64,000 bases of DNA from VFJZ01 sp046598415 (GCA_046598415.1 JBKJIG010000084.1:130204-194203); one strand, 5' to 3'; shown: positions 41,957 through 50,122, numbered from the stretch's first letter. The notes: a model not told the origin generated them from the letters alone. Program-made: numbers and translations.

Positions 41957-42149
41957 TGAAGTTCGAGGTCTCAACTCCGACGACCTCACCGAGAAGCTCG
42001 CGGAGGCTCGCGAAGAGCTGTTCAACCTTCGCTTCCAGCACGCCACCGGCGCGCTGGAGAACACCTCGCGCATCGCCGCGGTTCGCCGCGACGTCGCGCG
42101 ACTCTTGACAATCCAGCGCGAGAGCGCTGAGGAGACCACCGATGGCTGA
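41946..42149 (+). CDS. rpmC: 50S ribosomal protein L29
   Basis: A 67-residue L29 starting at TTG 41946 (MKASEVRGLNSDDLTEKL), with GAGGGAGGG about eight bases upstream inside rplP. The helical hairpin with REELFNLRFQHATGAL is diagnostic. The 11-base overlap with rplP and 8-base overlap with rpsQ make this the tightest part of the cluster. Confidence 0.93.
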   Translation: MKASEVRGLNSDDLTEKLAEAREELFNLRFQHATGALENTSRIAAVRRDVARLLTIQRESAEETTDG

Positions 42150-42804
42150 CGAACCCGATATCGAGGCACAGACACCGGCCGAGGCCGGCGCCGCCGACGC
42201 GGATTCGCCCACGGCCGAGGTCGTCGCCGAGGCGTCCGCCGAGGCGCCGGCTACCAAGCCCAAGCGAACCCGCACCGCCAAGCCCAAGGCCAAGGCCGAA
42301 GAGCCCGTGGCCGACGAGGCAGTGGCCGAGGCCGTGGCTGAAGAGCCCGCGGCCGACGAGCCCGTGGCCGAGGAGGCTGCGCCCGAGGTTGCCGCCGAGG
42401 CGGCGCCCGAGGCCGAGGCCGCCCCCACGGTCGCCGAGAAGCCGAAGCGCGCACCGGCCAAGAAGCCGGCCGCGAAGAAGGCCGCGCCGAAGAAGAAGGC
42501 CGCTCCCAAGAAGGAGCGCGGCACGTACATCCGCACGCCGGCCGGTGAGCCCGACCCCGGCCTCCGCAAGGAGCGCCGCGGCCTGGTCGTCTCGTCCGCC
42601 GAGCACAAGACGATCACCGTCCGCGTCGACGTGATGAAGGCGCACCCGAAGTACGGCAAGATCATGCGCCGCTCGATGAAGCTGCGGGTGCATGACGAGG
42701 CCAACACCGCGAACGTCGGCGACGTCGTCCGCGTGGTCGAGTGCCGCCCGCTCTCGAAGACCAAGCGCTGGCGCCTGATCGAGGTCGTCGAGGTGGCCAA
42801 GTGA
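42142..42804 (+). CDS. rpsQ: 30S ribosomal protein S17 with a 140-residue N-terminal extension
   Basis: A 220-residue protein whose last 80 residues are a normal S17 (RKERRGLVVSSAEHKTITV, then HPKYGKIMRRSMKLRVHDE). The first 140 residues are low complexity: an acidic Ala/Glu/Val part (residues 1-98), then a Lys/Ala/Pro part (99-125), resembling a histone-H1-like tail. Ordinary S17 is 80-110 residues. No internal start with a good ribosome binding site was found that would make the short form, and the ATG at 42142 is coupled to rpmC by overlap, so the long form is favoured. Confidence 0.9.
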   Translation: MADEPDIEAQTPAEAGAADADSPTAEVVAEASAEAPATKPKRTRTAKPKAKAEEPVADEAVAEAVAEEPAADEPVAEEAAPEVAAEAAPEAEAAPTVAEKPKRAPAKKPAAKKAAPKKKAAPKKERGTYIRTPAGEPDPGLRKERRGLVVSSAEHKTITVRVDVMKAHPKYGKIMRRSMKLRVHDEANTANVGDVVRVVECRPLSKTKRWRLIEVVEVAK

Positions 42805-43169
42805 TCCAGCAGGAGTCCCGTCTCAAGGTGGCCGACAACACCGGCGCCCGCGAACTGCTCTGCATCCGCGTCCGCGGCGGTTCGCACCGTCGCTACGCGC
42901 ACGTCGGCGACGTGATCGTGGCCGCCGTCAAGCAGGCCACGCCGAACGGCACCGTCAAGAAGGGCGAGGTCGTTCAGGCCGTCGTCGTGCGGACGAAGAA
43001 GGCGTACCACCGCGAGGATGGCACGTACATCGCGTTCGACGACAACGCCGCCGTCATCATCGATCCGGCCAAGAACCCGCGCGGTACGCGCATCTTCGGC
43101 CCGGTCGCCCGCGAACTGCGCGAGAAGAACTTCATGAAGATCGTCTCGCTCGCCCCGGAGGTGCTCTAG
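42801..43169 (+). CDS. rplN: 50S ribosomal protein L14
   Basis: A 122-residue L14 starting at GTG 42801, overlapping the rpsQ stop by four bases (MIQQESRLKVADNTGAREL). The family signature continues with VRTKKAYHREDGTYIAFDDN and the closing FMKIVSLAPEVL. Standard length. Confidence 0.96.
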   Translation: MIQQESRLKVADNTGARELLCIRVRGGSHRRYAHVGDVIVAAVKQATPNGTVKKGEVVQAVVVRTKKAYHREDGTYIAFDDNAAVIIDPAKNPRGTRIFGPVARELREKNFMKIVSLAPEVL

Positions 43170-43520
43170 ATGGCCGGGATGAAGATCCGCCTCGGCGACA
43201 CCGTCGAGGTCATCACGGGCAAGGACGCCGGCCGGCGGGGACGCGTGCTCGAAGCGCGCCCGGCCGAGGGGCGCCTGATCGTCGAGGGACGCAACATCGC
43301 GAAGAAGCACGCGCGGCCGCGCCCCGTCCGGGGCTCGCGGGGCGCGCAGATGACGCCGGGCGGCGTGATCGATCTCGAGCAGCCGCTCGAGATCTCGAAC
43401 GTCATGCTCGTGTGCACCAACTGCGACAAGCCCACGCGCGTCGGCTCCGGCGTGCGCTCCGACGGCACCAAGATCCGCACCTGCAAGAAGTGCGGCTCCG
43501 AGATCGAGGCGAAGTCGTAG
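43170..43520 (+). CDS. rplX: 50S ribosomal protein L24 with C-terminal zinc ribbon
   Basis: A 116-residue L24 directly after rplN. A KOW motif (VEVITGKDAGRRGRVLEA) is followed by VEGRNIAKKHARP. The C-terminal part contains two Cys pairs (LVCTNCDK and TCKKCGSE), a zinc-ribbon extension found in many but not all L24 proteins. It shares one base with the rplE start. Confidence 0.95.
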   Translation: MAGMKIRLGDTVEVITGKDAGRRGRVLEARPAEGRLIVEGRNIAKKHARPRPVRGSRGAQMTPGGVIDLEQPLEISNVMLVCTNCDKPTRVGSGVRSDGTKIRTCKKCGSEIEAKS

Positions 43521-44080
43521 TGGCGACCGAGACGCAGATCCCGCGCCTCAAGACGCGCTACCTCGAGGAGATCCGGCCGCGCCTGCAGGAGCGCCTCGAG
43601 ATGACGACGCCGATGCGCGTCCCCAAGGTCACCAAGGTGACGCTCAACATGGGCGTCGGCGAGGCGAAGACCGATCGCAAGGCGCTCGAGCATGCGCAGG
43701 CGCAGCTCGGCCTGATCGCGGGCCAGCAGCCGGTCGTGACGCGGGCCAAGAAGTCGATCGCCGGCTTCAAGATCCGCGAGGGCATGGAGATCGGGACGAA
43801 GGTCACGCTCCGCGGCGACTACATGTACGAGTTCCTCGACCGGTTGCTGACCATCGCGCTGCCGCGGATCCGCGACTTCCGAGGGATCAACCCCAACTCG
43901 TTCGATGGCCGCGGGAACTTCTCCCTCGGCGTCCGGGAGCAGATCATCTTCCCGGAGATCGACTACGACGCAATCGACCAGGTGCGCGGTCTGGACGTGA
44001 CCATCACGACCTCCGCACGCACCGATGACGAGGCACGCGAGCTCCTGCGAGAGCTCGGCATGCCGTTCCGGGAGAGCTGA
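43520..44080 (+). CDS. rplE: 50S ribosomal protein L5
   Basis: A 186-residue L5 starting at GTG 43520 (MATETQIPRLKTRYLEEI). Conserved segments are TLNMGVGEAKTDRKALEHA, GQQPVVTRAKKSIAGFKIR and the PEIDYDAIDQVRGLDVTI end domain. It carries 5S rRNA into the central protuberance. It precedes rpsN by 3 bases. Confidence 0.96.
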   Translation: MATETQIPRLKTRYLEEIRPRLQERLEMTTPMRVPKVTKVTLNMGVGEAKTDRKALEHAQAQLGLIAGQQPVVTRAKKSIAGFKIREGMEIGTKVTLRGDYMYEFLDRLLTIALPRIRDFRGINPNSFDGRGNFSLGVREQIIFPEIDYDAIDQVRGLDVTITTSARTDDEARELLRELGMPFRES

Positions 44081-44083
44081 GCA

Positions 44084-44269
44084 ATGGCGAAGACATCGCT
44101 GAAGGTCAAGGCCGCCCGGCCGCCCAAGTACAAGGTCCGTGGCTACACGCGCTGTCAGAAGTGCGGCCGCCCGCGCGCCGTGTACCGGAAGTTCGGCCTG
44201 TGCCGCATCTGCCTGCGGGAGCTCGCCCACGCGGGCGTCATCCCCGGCATGACGAAGTCGAGCTGGTAG
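44084..44269 (+). CDS. rpsN: 30S ribosomal protein S14, zinc (type Z) form
   Basis: A 61-residue S14 of the short zinc-binding form, with CQKCGRP and CRICLRE supplying four Cys and the usual C-terminus GVIPGMTKSSW. Actinobacteria and Firmicutes commonly keep this type within the spc cluster and may hold a zinc-free copy elsewhere for zinc starvation; no such copy is in this window. Confidence 0.95.
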   Translation: MAKTSLKVKAARPPKYKVRGYTRCQKCGRPRAVYRKFGLCRICLRELAHAGVIPGMTKSSW

Positions 44270-44275
44270 GGACGT

Positions 44276-44671
44276 ATGCAAACCGACCCCATCGCCGACA
44301 TGCTGACCCGTATCCGCAACGCCAACACGGCGCTCGCGGAGGTCACCAAGATGCCCGTCTCGAAGCAGAAGCTCGAGATCGCGCGAATCCTCCTGGACGA
44401 GGGCTACATCGCCTCGTACCGGGTCGACAAGGCCGAGCCGGTCGACCTGCTGGTGGTGGAGCTGAAGTACGGCTCCAACCGCGAGCGCGTCATCTCGGGC
44501 CTGAAGCGCGTCTCGAAGCCGGGCCGCCGCATCTACGCATCCAAGGACCGTCTGCCGCGCGTGCTCGGCGGGCTCGGCTGCGCGATCATCTCCACCTCGA
44601 ACGGCGTGTGCACCGCCGCGGATGCCGGTAAGCGCGGCATCGGCGGAGAAGTGCTCGCGTTCGTGTGGTGA
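44276..44671 (+). CDS. rpsH: 30S ribosomal protein S8
   Basis: A 131-residue S8: TDPIADMLTRIRNANTAL, VSKQKLEIARILLDEGYI and the C-terminal ISTSNGVCTAADAGKRGIGG. In E. coli S8 represses the spc operon by binding mRNA near rplE; no such site was confirmed here. It is 6 bases after rpsN. Confidence 0.96.
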   Translation: MQTDPIADMLTRIRNANTALAEVTKMPVSKQKLEIARILLDEGYIASYRVDKAEPVDLLVVELKYGSNRERVISGLKRVSKPGRRIYASKDRLPRVLGGLGCAIISTSNGVCTAADAGKRGIGGEVLAFVW

Positions 44672-44675
44672 CGTC

Positions 44676-45209
44676 GTGAGCCGCATCGGACGTCTCCCCA
44701 TCCCCGTGCCCGACGGCGTCGAGATCTCGACGTCGCCCGGCCGGATCACGGTCACGGGCCCGAAGGGCTCCCTCGACCAGGAACTCTCGCCCGACATGGC
44801 GATCGCGCACGAGGGCTCGACCCTCGTCGTGTCGCGTCCGACGGATCGCGCCGACCATCGCGCGCTCCACGGCCTCACCCGCTCGCTCGTCGCGAACATG
44901 GTCGAGGGCGTCACCAAGGGCTACGAGAAGCGGCTCGAAATCCAGGGAGTCGGCTACCGTGCCACTCCCAAGGGTTCGGATATCGAGTTCGCTCTCGGCT
45001 TCTCGCACACCATCACCGTGAAGCCGCCGCAGGGAATCGAGTTCGAGGTCCCGTCGCCGACGCTGGTCGTCGTGCGGGGCATCGACAAGCAGGCCGTCGG
45101 CCAGATCGCGGCCAACATCCGCGGTCTCAAGCCGCCGGAGCCCTACAAGGGCAAGGGCATCCGCTACGCGGGTGAACGGGTCATCCGCAAGGTCGGCAAG
45201 CGCGCGTAG
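44676..45209 (+). CDS. rplF: 50S ribosomal protein L6
   Basis: A 177-residue L6 starting at GTG 44676 (MSRIGRLPIPVPDGVEI), chosen because upstream in-frame starts lie within rpsH. The C-terminal signature PEPYKGKGIRYAGERVIRK is intact. L6 lies near the sarcin-ricin loop. The start context, CGTCGTGAGC, resembles those of rplA and adk, but the 83-base repeat is absent here. Confidence 0.95.
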   Translation: MSRIGRLPIPVPDGVEISTSPGRITVTGPKGSLDQELSPDMAIAHEGSTLVVSRPTDRADHRALHGLTRSLVANMVEGVTKGYEKRLEIQGVGYRATPKGSDIEFALGFSHTITVKPPQGIEFEVPSPTLVVVRGIDKQAVGQIAANIRGLKPPEPYKGKGIRYAGERVIRKVGKRA

Positions 45210-45223
45210 TCGGAGTTGAAACG

Positions 45224-45573
45224 ATGAGCAAGTTGACAAAGGAGCAGGCGAGAAGACGGCGTCACGCACGGGTCCGCGCGAAGGTGCGCGGAACGACCGA
45301 GCGTCCCCGTCTGGCCGTCTACCGCTCCAACCGCACCATCTACGTCCAGTTGATCGACGATGCCAAGGGCACCACGCTCGCCTCCGCCGACTCGCGCACC
45401 GCTGCGGGCGATGGAGACAAGAGCGCGCAGGCGAAGGCGGTCGGCAAGCTGATCGCCGAGCGTGCGAAGGCCGCCGGCATCGAAACCGTCGTGTTCGATC
45501 GCGGCGGCTTCCTCTACCACGGCAGGGTCAAGGCCCTGGCAGAGGGAGCGCGCGAGGGAGGGCTCAGCTTCTA

Positions 45574-45574
<1 letters not shown>
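45224..45574 (+). CDS. rplR: 50S ribosomal protein L18
   Basis: A 116-residue L18 starting at ATG 45224, with a basic N-terminus (SKLTKEQARRRRHARVRAKV), then ERPRLAVYRSNRTIYVQLID and the closing FDRGGFLYHGRVKALAEGAR. It binds 5S rRNA with L5. It shares one base with the rpsE start. Confidence 0.95.
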
Positions 45575-46169
<595 letters not shown>

Positions 46170-46170
<1 letters not shown>

Positions 46171-46352
46171 TGGCGCTGAAGGTCACGCAGGTGCGGTCCG
46201 CGATCCGCGTGCAGAAAGAGCACCGCGGCACGCTCAAGTCGCTCGGCCTCGGCCGCATCGGTCGCAGCCGCGTGCACCAGGACTCGCCGTCCCTGCAGGG
46301 GCAGCTGCACCAGGTCGGTTACCTCGTCTCGGTCGAGGAGGTCGCCGAGTAA
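46170..46352 (+). CDS. rpmD: 50S ribosomal protein L30
   Basis: A 60-residue L30 starting at ATG 46170 (MALKVTQVRSAIRVQKEH), continuing TLKSLGLGRIGRSRVHQDSP. This small protein is present in actinobacteria and absent from some other phyla. It overlaps its neighbours by one base on each side. Confidence 0.93.
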
Positions 46353-46846
46353 TGCCCGAGATCGGATTGCACAACCTGAGCCCGGCTCCGGGCTCCACGA
46401 AGCAGCGCAAGCGCATCGGCCGCGGCATCGCGTCGGGCCAGGGCAAGACGTCCGGGCGCGGCCAGAAGGGCCAGAAGTCGCGGTCGGGCTCGCACATGAT
46501 GCGCGCCGGCTTCGAGGGCGGCCAGAACCCGCTGTACATGCGGACCGGCAAGCTGCGCGGCAACTTCATGAAGAAGTCGATGCCGGTCGGCCCGTTCCGC
46601 ACCTCGAACGAGATCGTCAACCTGTCCGACCTGGCCGAGCGGTTCGGCGCCGGGGCCGAGGTCACGCCGGCGACGCTGGTCGCGGCCGGTCTGCTGAAGA
46701 ACACCAAGGAGCCCGTGAAGGTGCTCGGTCGCGGTGACCTCACGCACGCCCTCACCATCTCCGTGCACGGCGTCTCGGCGTCCGCCCGCGAGAAGATCGA
46801 GGCCGCAGGCGGAACGGTCACCCTGATCGGCGACTCGGACGGGTAG
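46352..46846 (+). CDS. rplO: 50S ribosomal protein L15
   Basis: A 164-residue L15 starting at ATG 46352: the Gly-rich N-terminal arm GRGIASGQGKTSGRGQKGQ, RAGFEGGQNPLYMR, and the C-terminal helix SASAREKIEAAGGTVTLI. Its stop TAG is the first half of a TAGAGT box that appears to be a promoter for secY. Confidence 0.95.
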   Translation: MPEIGLHNLSPAPGSTKQRKRIGRGIASGQGKTSGRGQKGQKSRSGSHMMRAGFEGGQNPLYMRTGKLRGNFMKKSMPVGPFRTSNEIVNLSDLAERFGAGAEVTPATLVAAGLLKNTKEPVKVLGRGDLTHALTISVHGVSASAREKIEAAGGTVTLIGDSDG

Positions 46847-46849
46847 AGT
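46844..46849 (+). promoter_or_regulatory. Leaderless-type -10 box before secY
   Basis: TAGAGT is followed by six bases and the GTG start of secY, with no ribosome binding site in between. Its first three bases are the rplO stop codon. It would give secY-adk-map an extra promoter inside the ribosomal cluster. No clear -35 is visible. Confidence 0.45.
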
Positions 46850-46855
46850 GGGACG

Positions 46856-48118
46856 GTGATCTCCGCCCTCGGCAACGCCTTCCGCATCCCCGATACGCGT
46901 CGACGGCTCGCGGTGACGGCGTTCATCCTCGCGCTCTACCGGCTCGGCTCGTGGCTCCCGACTCCGGGTGTCAACCCGCAGACCGTCCGCGACCTGTTCA
47001 ACCAGTCCGGCTCGGGCACCATCCTCGGCTACCTGAATCTGTTCTCCGGTCAGGCCCTGCAGAACCTGAGCCTGTTCGCACTCGGGATCATGCCCTACAT
47101 CACGGCCAGCATCATCATGCAGCTGCTCGCCGTGGTCGTGCCGACGCTCGAGAAGATGCAGAAGGAGGGCGAGGCCGGGCAGCGCCGCATCACCCAGTAC
47201 ACGCGCTACCTCACGGTCGCGCTCGCCGCCGGCCAGTCCGCGGGCTACGTGGTCGTGTTCCACAACGGCTCGGCGCTGGGTGGATCGGACGCGCTGCCGA
47301 ACCTGAACGCGCGCATCTTCATCCTGATCGTGCTAACGCTGACCGCCGGCTCGACGCTGCTGATGTGGATGGGCGAGTACATCACCCGCCGCGGCGTGGG
47401 CAACGGCCAGTCGCTGCTGATCTTCGCCTCGATCCTGACCTCGATCCCGACCGCCATCTCGGCCTGGCTGAACGGCGGCGTGTTCGAGAAGCTGTCGCTG
47501 CCCGTCGTCGTGCTCGCCGTGATCCTCGCGGTCGTCTTCATCAACGAGGGCCAGCGGCGGATCCCGATCCAGTACGCCCGCCGCGGCGCCACCGCCGTCG
47601 GCCAGACGACCTACATGCCGCTGCGCGTGAACATGGCCGGCGTCATCCCCGTCATCTTCGCGGCCGCCGTGCTGCTGCTGCCGCCGACCATCGGGCAGAT
47701 CCTCGGCATCAACTGGCTCGCCAACACCTTCGCGCCGACCACCTGGGCGTCGATCATCCTCGAGTTCGGCCTGATCGTGGTGTTCACGTTCTTCTACACC
47801 GCGGTGCAGTTCAACCCGGTCGAGCAGGCCGACAACCTGAAGAAGTACGGTGGCTTCATTCCCGGCATCCGCCCGGGCCGGCCGACGGCGCAGTTCCTCG
47901 ACCACGTGATGGTCCGGCTGACGCTGCCCGGCGCCCTGTACCTGGGCATCATCGCGGTGCTGCCGACGATCTTCATCCGCTACGCCGGCTTCTCGCAGGC
48001 CACGGCGCGGGCGCTCGGCGGCACGTCGATGCTGATCATCGTCGGCGTCGCACTCGACACCATGCGCCAGGTCCAGTCGCAGGTGATGATGCGGCACTAC
48101 GAGGGCTTCCTGAAGTAG
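46856..48118 (+). CDS. secY: SecY subunit of the protein translocase
   Basis: A 420-residue SecY starting at GTG 46856 (MISALGNAFRIPDTRRR), with the usual ten membrane spans. Characteristic segments are LFSGQALQNLSLFALGIMPY in the plug and second span region, RRGVGNGQSLLIFASI, and the cytoplasmic loop QFNPVEQADNLKKYGGFIPG. It forms the protein-conducting channel with SecE (2.2 kb). The closing IIVGVALDTMRQVQSQ and YEGFLK are standard. Downstream, two tandem copies of an 83-base structured repeat separate it from adk. Confidence 0.96.
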   Translation: MISALGNAFRIPDTRRRLAVTAFILALYRLGSWLPTPGVNPQTVRDLFNQSGSGTILGYLNLFSGQALQNLSLFALGIMPYITASIIMQLLAVVVPTLEKMQKEGEAGQRRITQYTRYLTVALAAGQSAGYVVVFHNGSALGGSDALPNLNARIFILIVLTLTAGSTLLMWMGEYITRRGVGNGQSLLIFASILTSIPTAISAWLNGGVFEKLSLPVVVLAVILAVVFINEGQRRIPIQYARRGATAVGQTTYMPLRVNMAGVIPVIFAAAVLLLPPTIGQILGINWLANTFAPTTWASIILEFGLIVVFTFFYTAVQFNPVEQADNLKKYGGFIPGIRPGRPTAQFLDHVMVRLTLPGALYLGIIAVLPTIFIRYAGFSQATARALGGTSMLIIVGVALDTMRQVQSQVMMRHYEGFLK

Positions 48119-48123
48119 TTCGT

Positions 48124-48206
48124 GTGAGTACGCAACGTCTGGAACGAAGTGGAAGGCCTTGCGTGCGGTTGCGATCGATGTGCGATCCTCGGTACGTGGG
48201 CACATC
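48124..48206 (+). repeat. 83-base two-hairpin repeat, copy B1
   Basis: First of two tandem units after secY, starting GTGAGT. It is identical to copy B2 over its last 50 bases and differs from it at 13 positions in the first 33. In hairpin 1, pairs 14-17 with 31-34 read GTCT with AGGC, versus GGTG with CACC in copy A. Pairs 16-32 and 17-31 have both changed on each side, preserving pairing. The CGCAA/TTGCG stem and the GATGTGC/GCACATC hairpin are retained. The loop of hairpin 1 stays purine-rich and 13 bases long. Confidence 0.88.
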
Positions 48207-48289
48207 GTGAGCACGCAACGGTGTGAGCGGAGCGAGGACCCTTGCGTGCGGTTGCGATCGATGTGCGATCCTCGGTACGTGGGCACATC
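48207..48289 (+). repeat. 83-base two-hairpin repeat, copy B2
   Basis: Second tandem unit, starting GTGAGC and ending with the hairpin GATGTGC/GCACATC, directly abutting the GTGAGC start of adk. Hairpin 1 here has GGT/ACC with one mismatch at pair 17-31. Its purine-rich loop region GAGCGGAGCGAG is shared with copy A. Because each unit begins with the same TGAGC found at the downstream gene start, the array has the form of a direct-repeat-bounded element that can expand by whole units. Confidence 0.88.
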
Positions 48290-48946
48290 GTGAGCAGGAA
48301 CCTGCTGATCTTCGGCCCGCCCGGCGCGGGGAAGGGGACCCAGGCACCGCGGCTCGCGGCGGAGCTCGGGCTCCCGCACATCGCCACCGGCGACATGCTC
48401 CGCGCGCACCTGCGCGGCGGTTCGGAGCTGGGCCTCCGCGCCAAGGGCTTCATGGACGCGGGCGAGCTGGTGCCCGACGCGCTGGTGATCGAGATGCTGG
48501 TCGACCGCATCGCCCAGGACGACGCCCAGGGCGGGTTCCTGCTCGACGGGTTCCCGCGCAACGTCGTCCAGGCCGAGGCGCTCGACGCCGAACTGGCCCG
48601 GCACGGCCGCAAGATCGACGGCCTGCTGGTCCTCGACGTGGACGAGGAGGAGCTCGTCGAGCGCATCTCCGGTCGTCTGGTGTGCTCGAACGGCCACCCG
48701 TGGCACGCGAGCTTCAACCCGCCCGCCACGGCCGATGTCTGCGATGTCTGCGGCTCGCCGCTGAGTCGCCGGGCCGACGACGAGCCGGACGTCGTGCGCA
48801 ACCGCTACCGCAACGTGTACCTGGCGCAGACGGAGCCCGTGCGCGGGCACTACGCCGGGCTCGGCACCCCCGAGGCCGCCATCGACGGCACCGGCTCGAC
48901 CGACGACGTCTACACGCGTCTCCGGCGCGCCGTCGACGCGCTGTGA
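48290..48946 (+). CDS. adk: Adenylate kinase, zinc-LID type
   Basis: A 218-residue adenylate kinase starting at GTG 48290 (MSRNLLIFGPPGAGKGTQ). A start at 48242 would lie inside the repeat. The P-loop is GPPGAGKGT, the AMP site includes ATGDMLRAH and LLDGFPRN, and the long LID carries CSNGHPWH and CDVCGS, which can bind zinc. It balances ATP, ADP and AMP. It is usually found beside secY and map. No Shine-Dalgarno sequence precedes the start; repeat hairpin 2 stands there instead. Confidence 0.95.
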   Translation: MSRNLLIFGPPGAGKGTQAPRLAAELGLPHIATGDMLRAHLRGGSELGLRAKGFMDAGELVPDALVIEMLVDRIAQDDAQGGFLLDGFPRNVVQAEALDAELARHGRKIDGLLVLDVDEEELVERISGRLVCSNGHPWHASFNPPATADVCDVCGSPLSRRADDEPDVVRNRYRNVYLAQTEPVRGHYAGLGTPEAAIDGTGSTDDVYTRLRRAVDAL

Positions 48947-49722
48947 TCGAGCGCAAGTCCACGCGGGAGATCGCCAAGCAGGCCCAGGCGGGGATGATCG
49001 TGGCCGAGACGCTGGCACTGCTGGCCGACGCGGCAGAGCCGGGCGTCACGACGGCCGACCTCGACCGCATCGCCGAGCGCCACATCAAGCGGCGCGGCGG
49101 TGTCGCGACCTTCAAGGGCTACCGCGGCTTTCCCGGATCGATCTGCTCGTCGCCGAACGACATGATCGTGCACGGCATCCCCGGCCCCTACCTACTCGCC
49201 GACGGCGACATCCTGTCGATCGACGTCGGCGTCACCTACCGCGGCTTCGTCGGCGACTCCGCCGTCACCGTCCCGGTCGGCCAGGTGACCGCCGCGACGC
49301 TGCGGCTGCTCGCCGTCTGCCAGGAGAGCCTGCGCCGGATGGTCGAGCAGTGCGTGGTCGGCAACCGCCTGCTCGACCTCGGCCACGCGTGCCAGACGTA
49401 CGTCGAGGCGGAGGGCTTCGGCGTCGTCCGCCAGCTCGTCGGCCACGGCGTCGGGCGGCGCATGCACGAGGACCCGCAGATCCCGAACTTCGGGCCGCCC
49501 GGCCGCGGGCCCGAGCTGCAGGAGGGCATGGTGTTCGCGATCGAGCCGATGATCACCGCCGGCTCGCACGACATCCGCCTCGACCCCGACGGCTGGTCGA
49601 TCTTCACCACCGACGGATCGATGGCCGCGCACTTCGAGCACACCGTCGCGATCACCGCCGATGGCCCGCAGATCCTCACCCTCGGGCCCGACGGCACCAG
49701 CGTCGTGTACCGTCCGATCTAG
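48943..49722 (+). CDS. map: Methionine aminopeptidase type I
   Basis: A 259-residue MetAP starting at the GTG overlapping the adk stop by four bases. Metal ligands lie in SIDVGVTYRGFVGDSA (two Asp), GHGVGRRMHEDP (His), FAIEPM (Glu) and AHFEHT (Glu). This short form without N-terminal extension is the housekeeping copy in the secY-adk-map order. A second, extended form is at 22.1 kb. Confidence 0.95.
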   Translation: MIERKSTREIAKQAQAGMIVAETLALLADAAEPGVTTADLDRIAERHIKRRGGVATFKGYRGFPGSICSSPNDMIVHGIPGPYLLADGDILSIDVGVTYRGFVGDSAVTVPVGQVTAATLRLLAVCQESLRRMVEQCVVGNRLLDLGHACQTYVEAEGFGVVRQLVGHGVGRRMHEDPQIPNFGPPGRGPELQEGMVFAIEPMITAGSHDIRLDPDGWSIFTTDGSMAAHFEHTVAITADGPQILTLGPDGTSVVYRPI

Positions 49723-49995
49723 TGTTCGCGGCGCCCTGAGCTGCCGACGACCTTCCGGCTGCGGCACGAGCGCGTCGGCAGACGTTCGCCTGCTGGCGCC
49801 CTTCTCGGATCCGATCGGTACACTGCGCTGGCTCGCGTCCGGTCCGCCGGGCGTCCGGCGCGCCCTCCCAGTTCGCTCTGGTAGAGTGCGCCGATCGCGA
49901 GGTGCGGTGGCTGGCGTTTGCACGCGCCCGTACACCACAGCGCCGCGTCTCCGCACCACTTTCGACGCCGGTCTTCGGGCCGGCGAGGGGGATTC
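49723..49995 (+). other. Gap between map and rpmJ; infA absent
   Basis: In most actinobacteria and firmicutes infA (initiation factor 1) lies here. No frame in these 273 bases resembles IF1. Two TAnnnT boxes (TACACT at 49819-49824 and TAGAGT at 49882-49887) could start transcription of rpmJ-rpsM-rpsK-rpsD-rpoA-rplQ. A CGCCGG/CCGGCG hairpin ends just before the GAGGGGG ribosome binding site of rpmJ. Confidence 0.55.
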
Positions 49996-50109
49996 ATGAA
50001 GGTTCGTCCCAGCGTCAAGCCGATGTGCGACAAGTGCCGGATCATCCGGCGCGCCGGCAACGTGCTCGTGATTTGCCCGAATCCCCGCCACAAGCAGCGC
50101 CAGGGCTAG
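49996..50109 (+). CDS. rpmJ: 50S ribosomal protein L36
   Basis: A 37-residue L36 starting at ATG 49996 after GAGGGGG. It has the zinc knuckle CDKCRIIRR and then CPNPRHKQRQG (three Cys and one His). It is the smallest ribosomal protein and opens the alpha cluster here. Confidence 0.95.
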   Translation: MKVRPSVKPMCDKCRIIRRAGNVLVICPNPRHKQRQG

Positions 50110-50122
50110 GAGCACACAGGAA

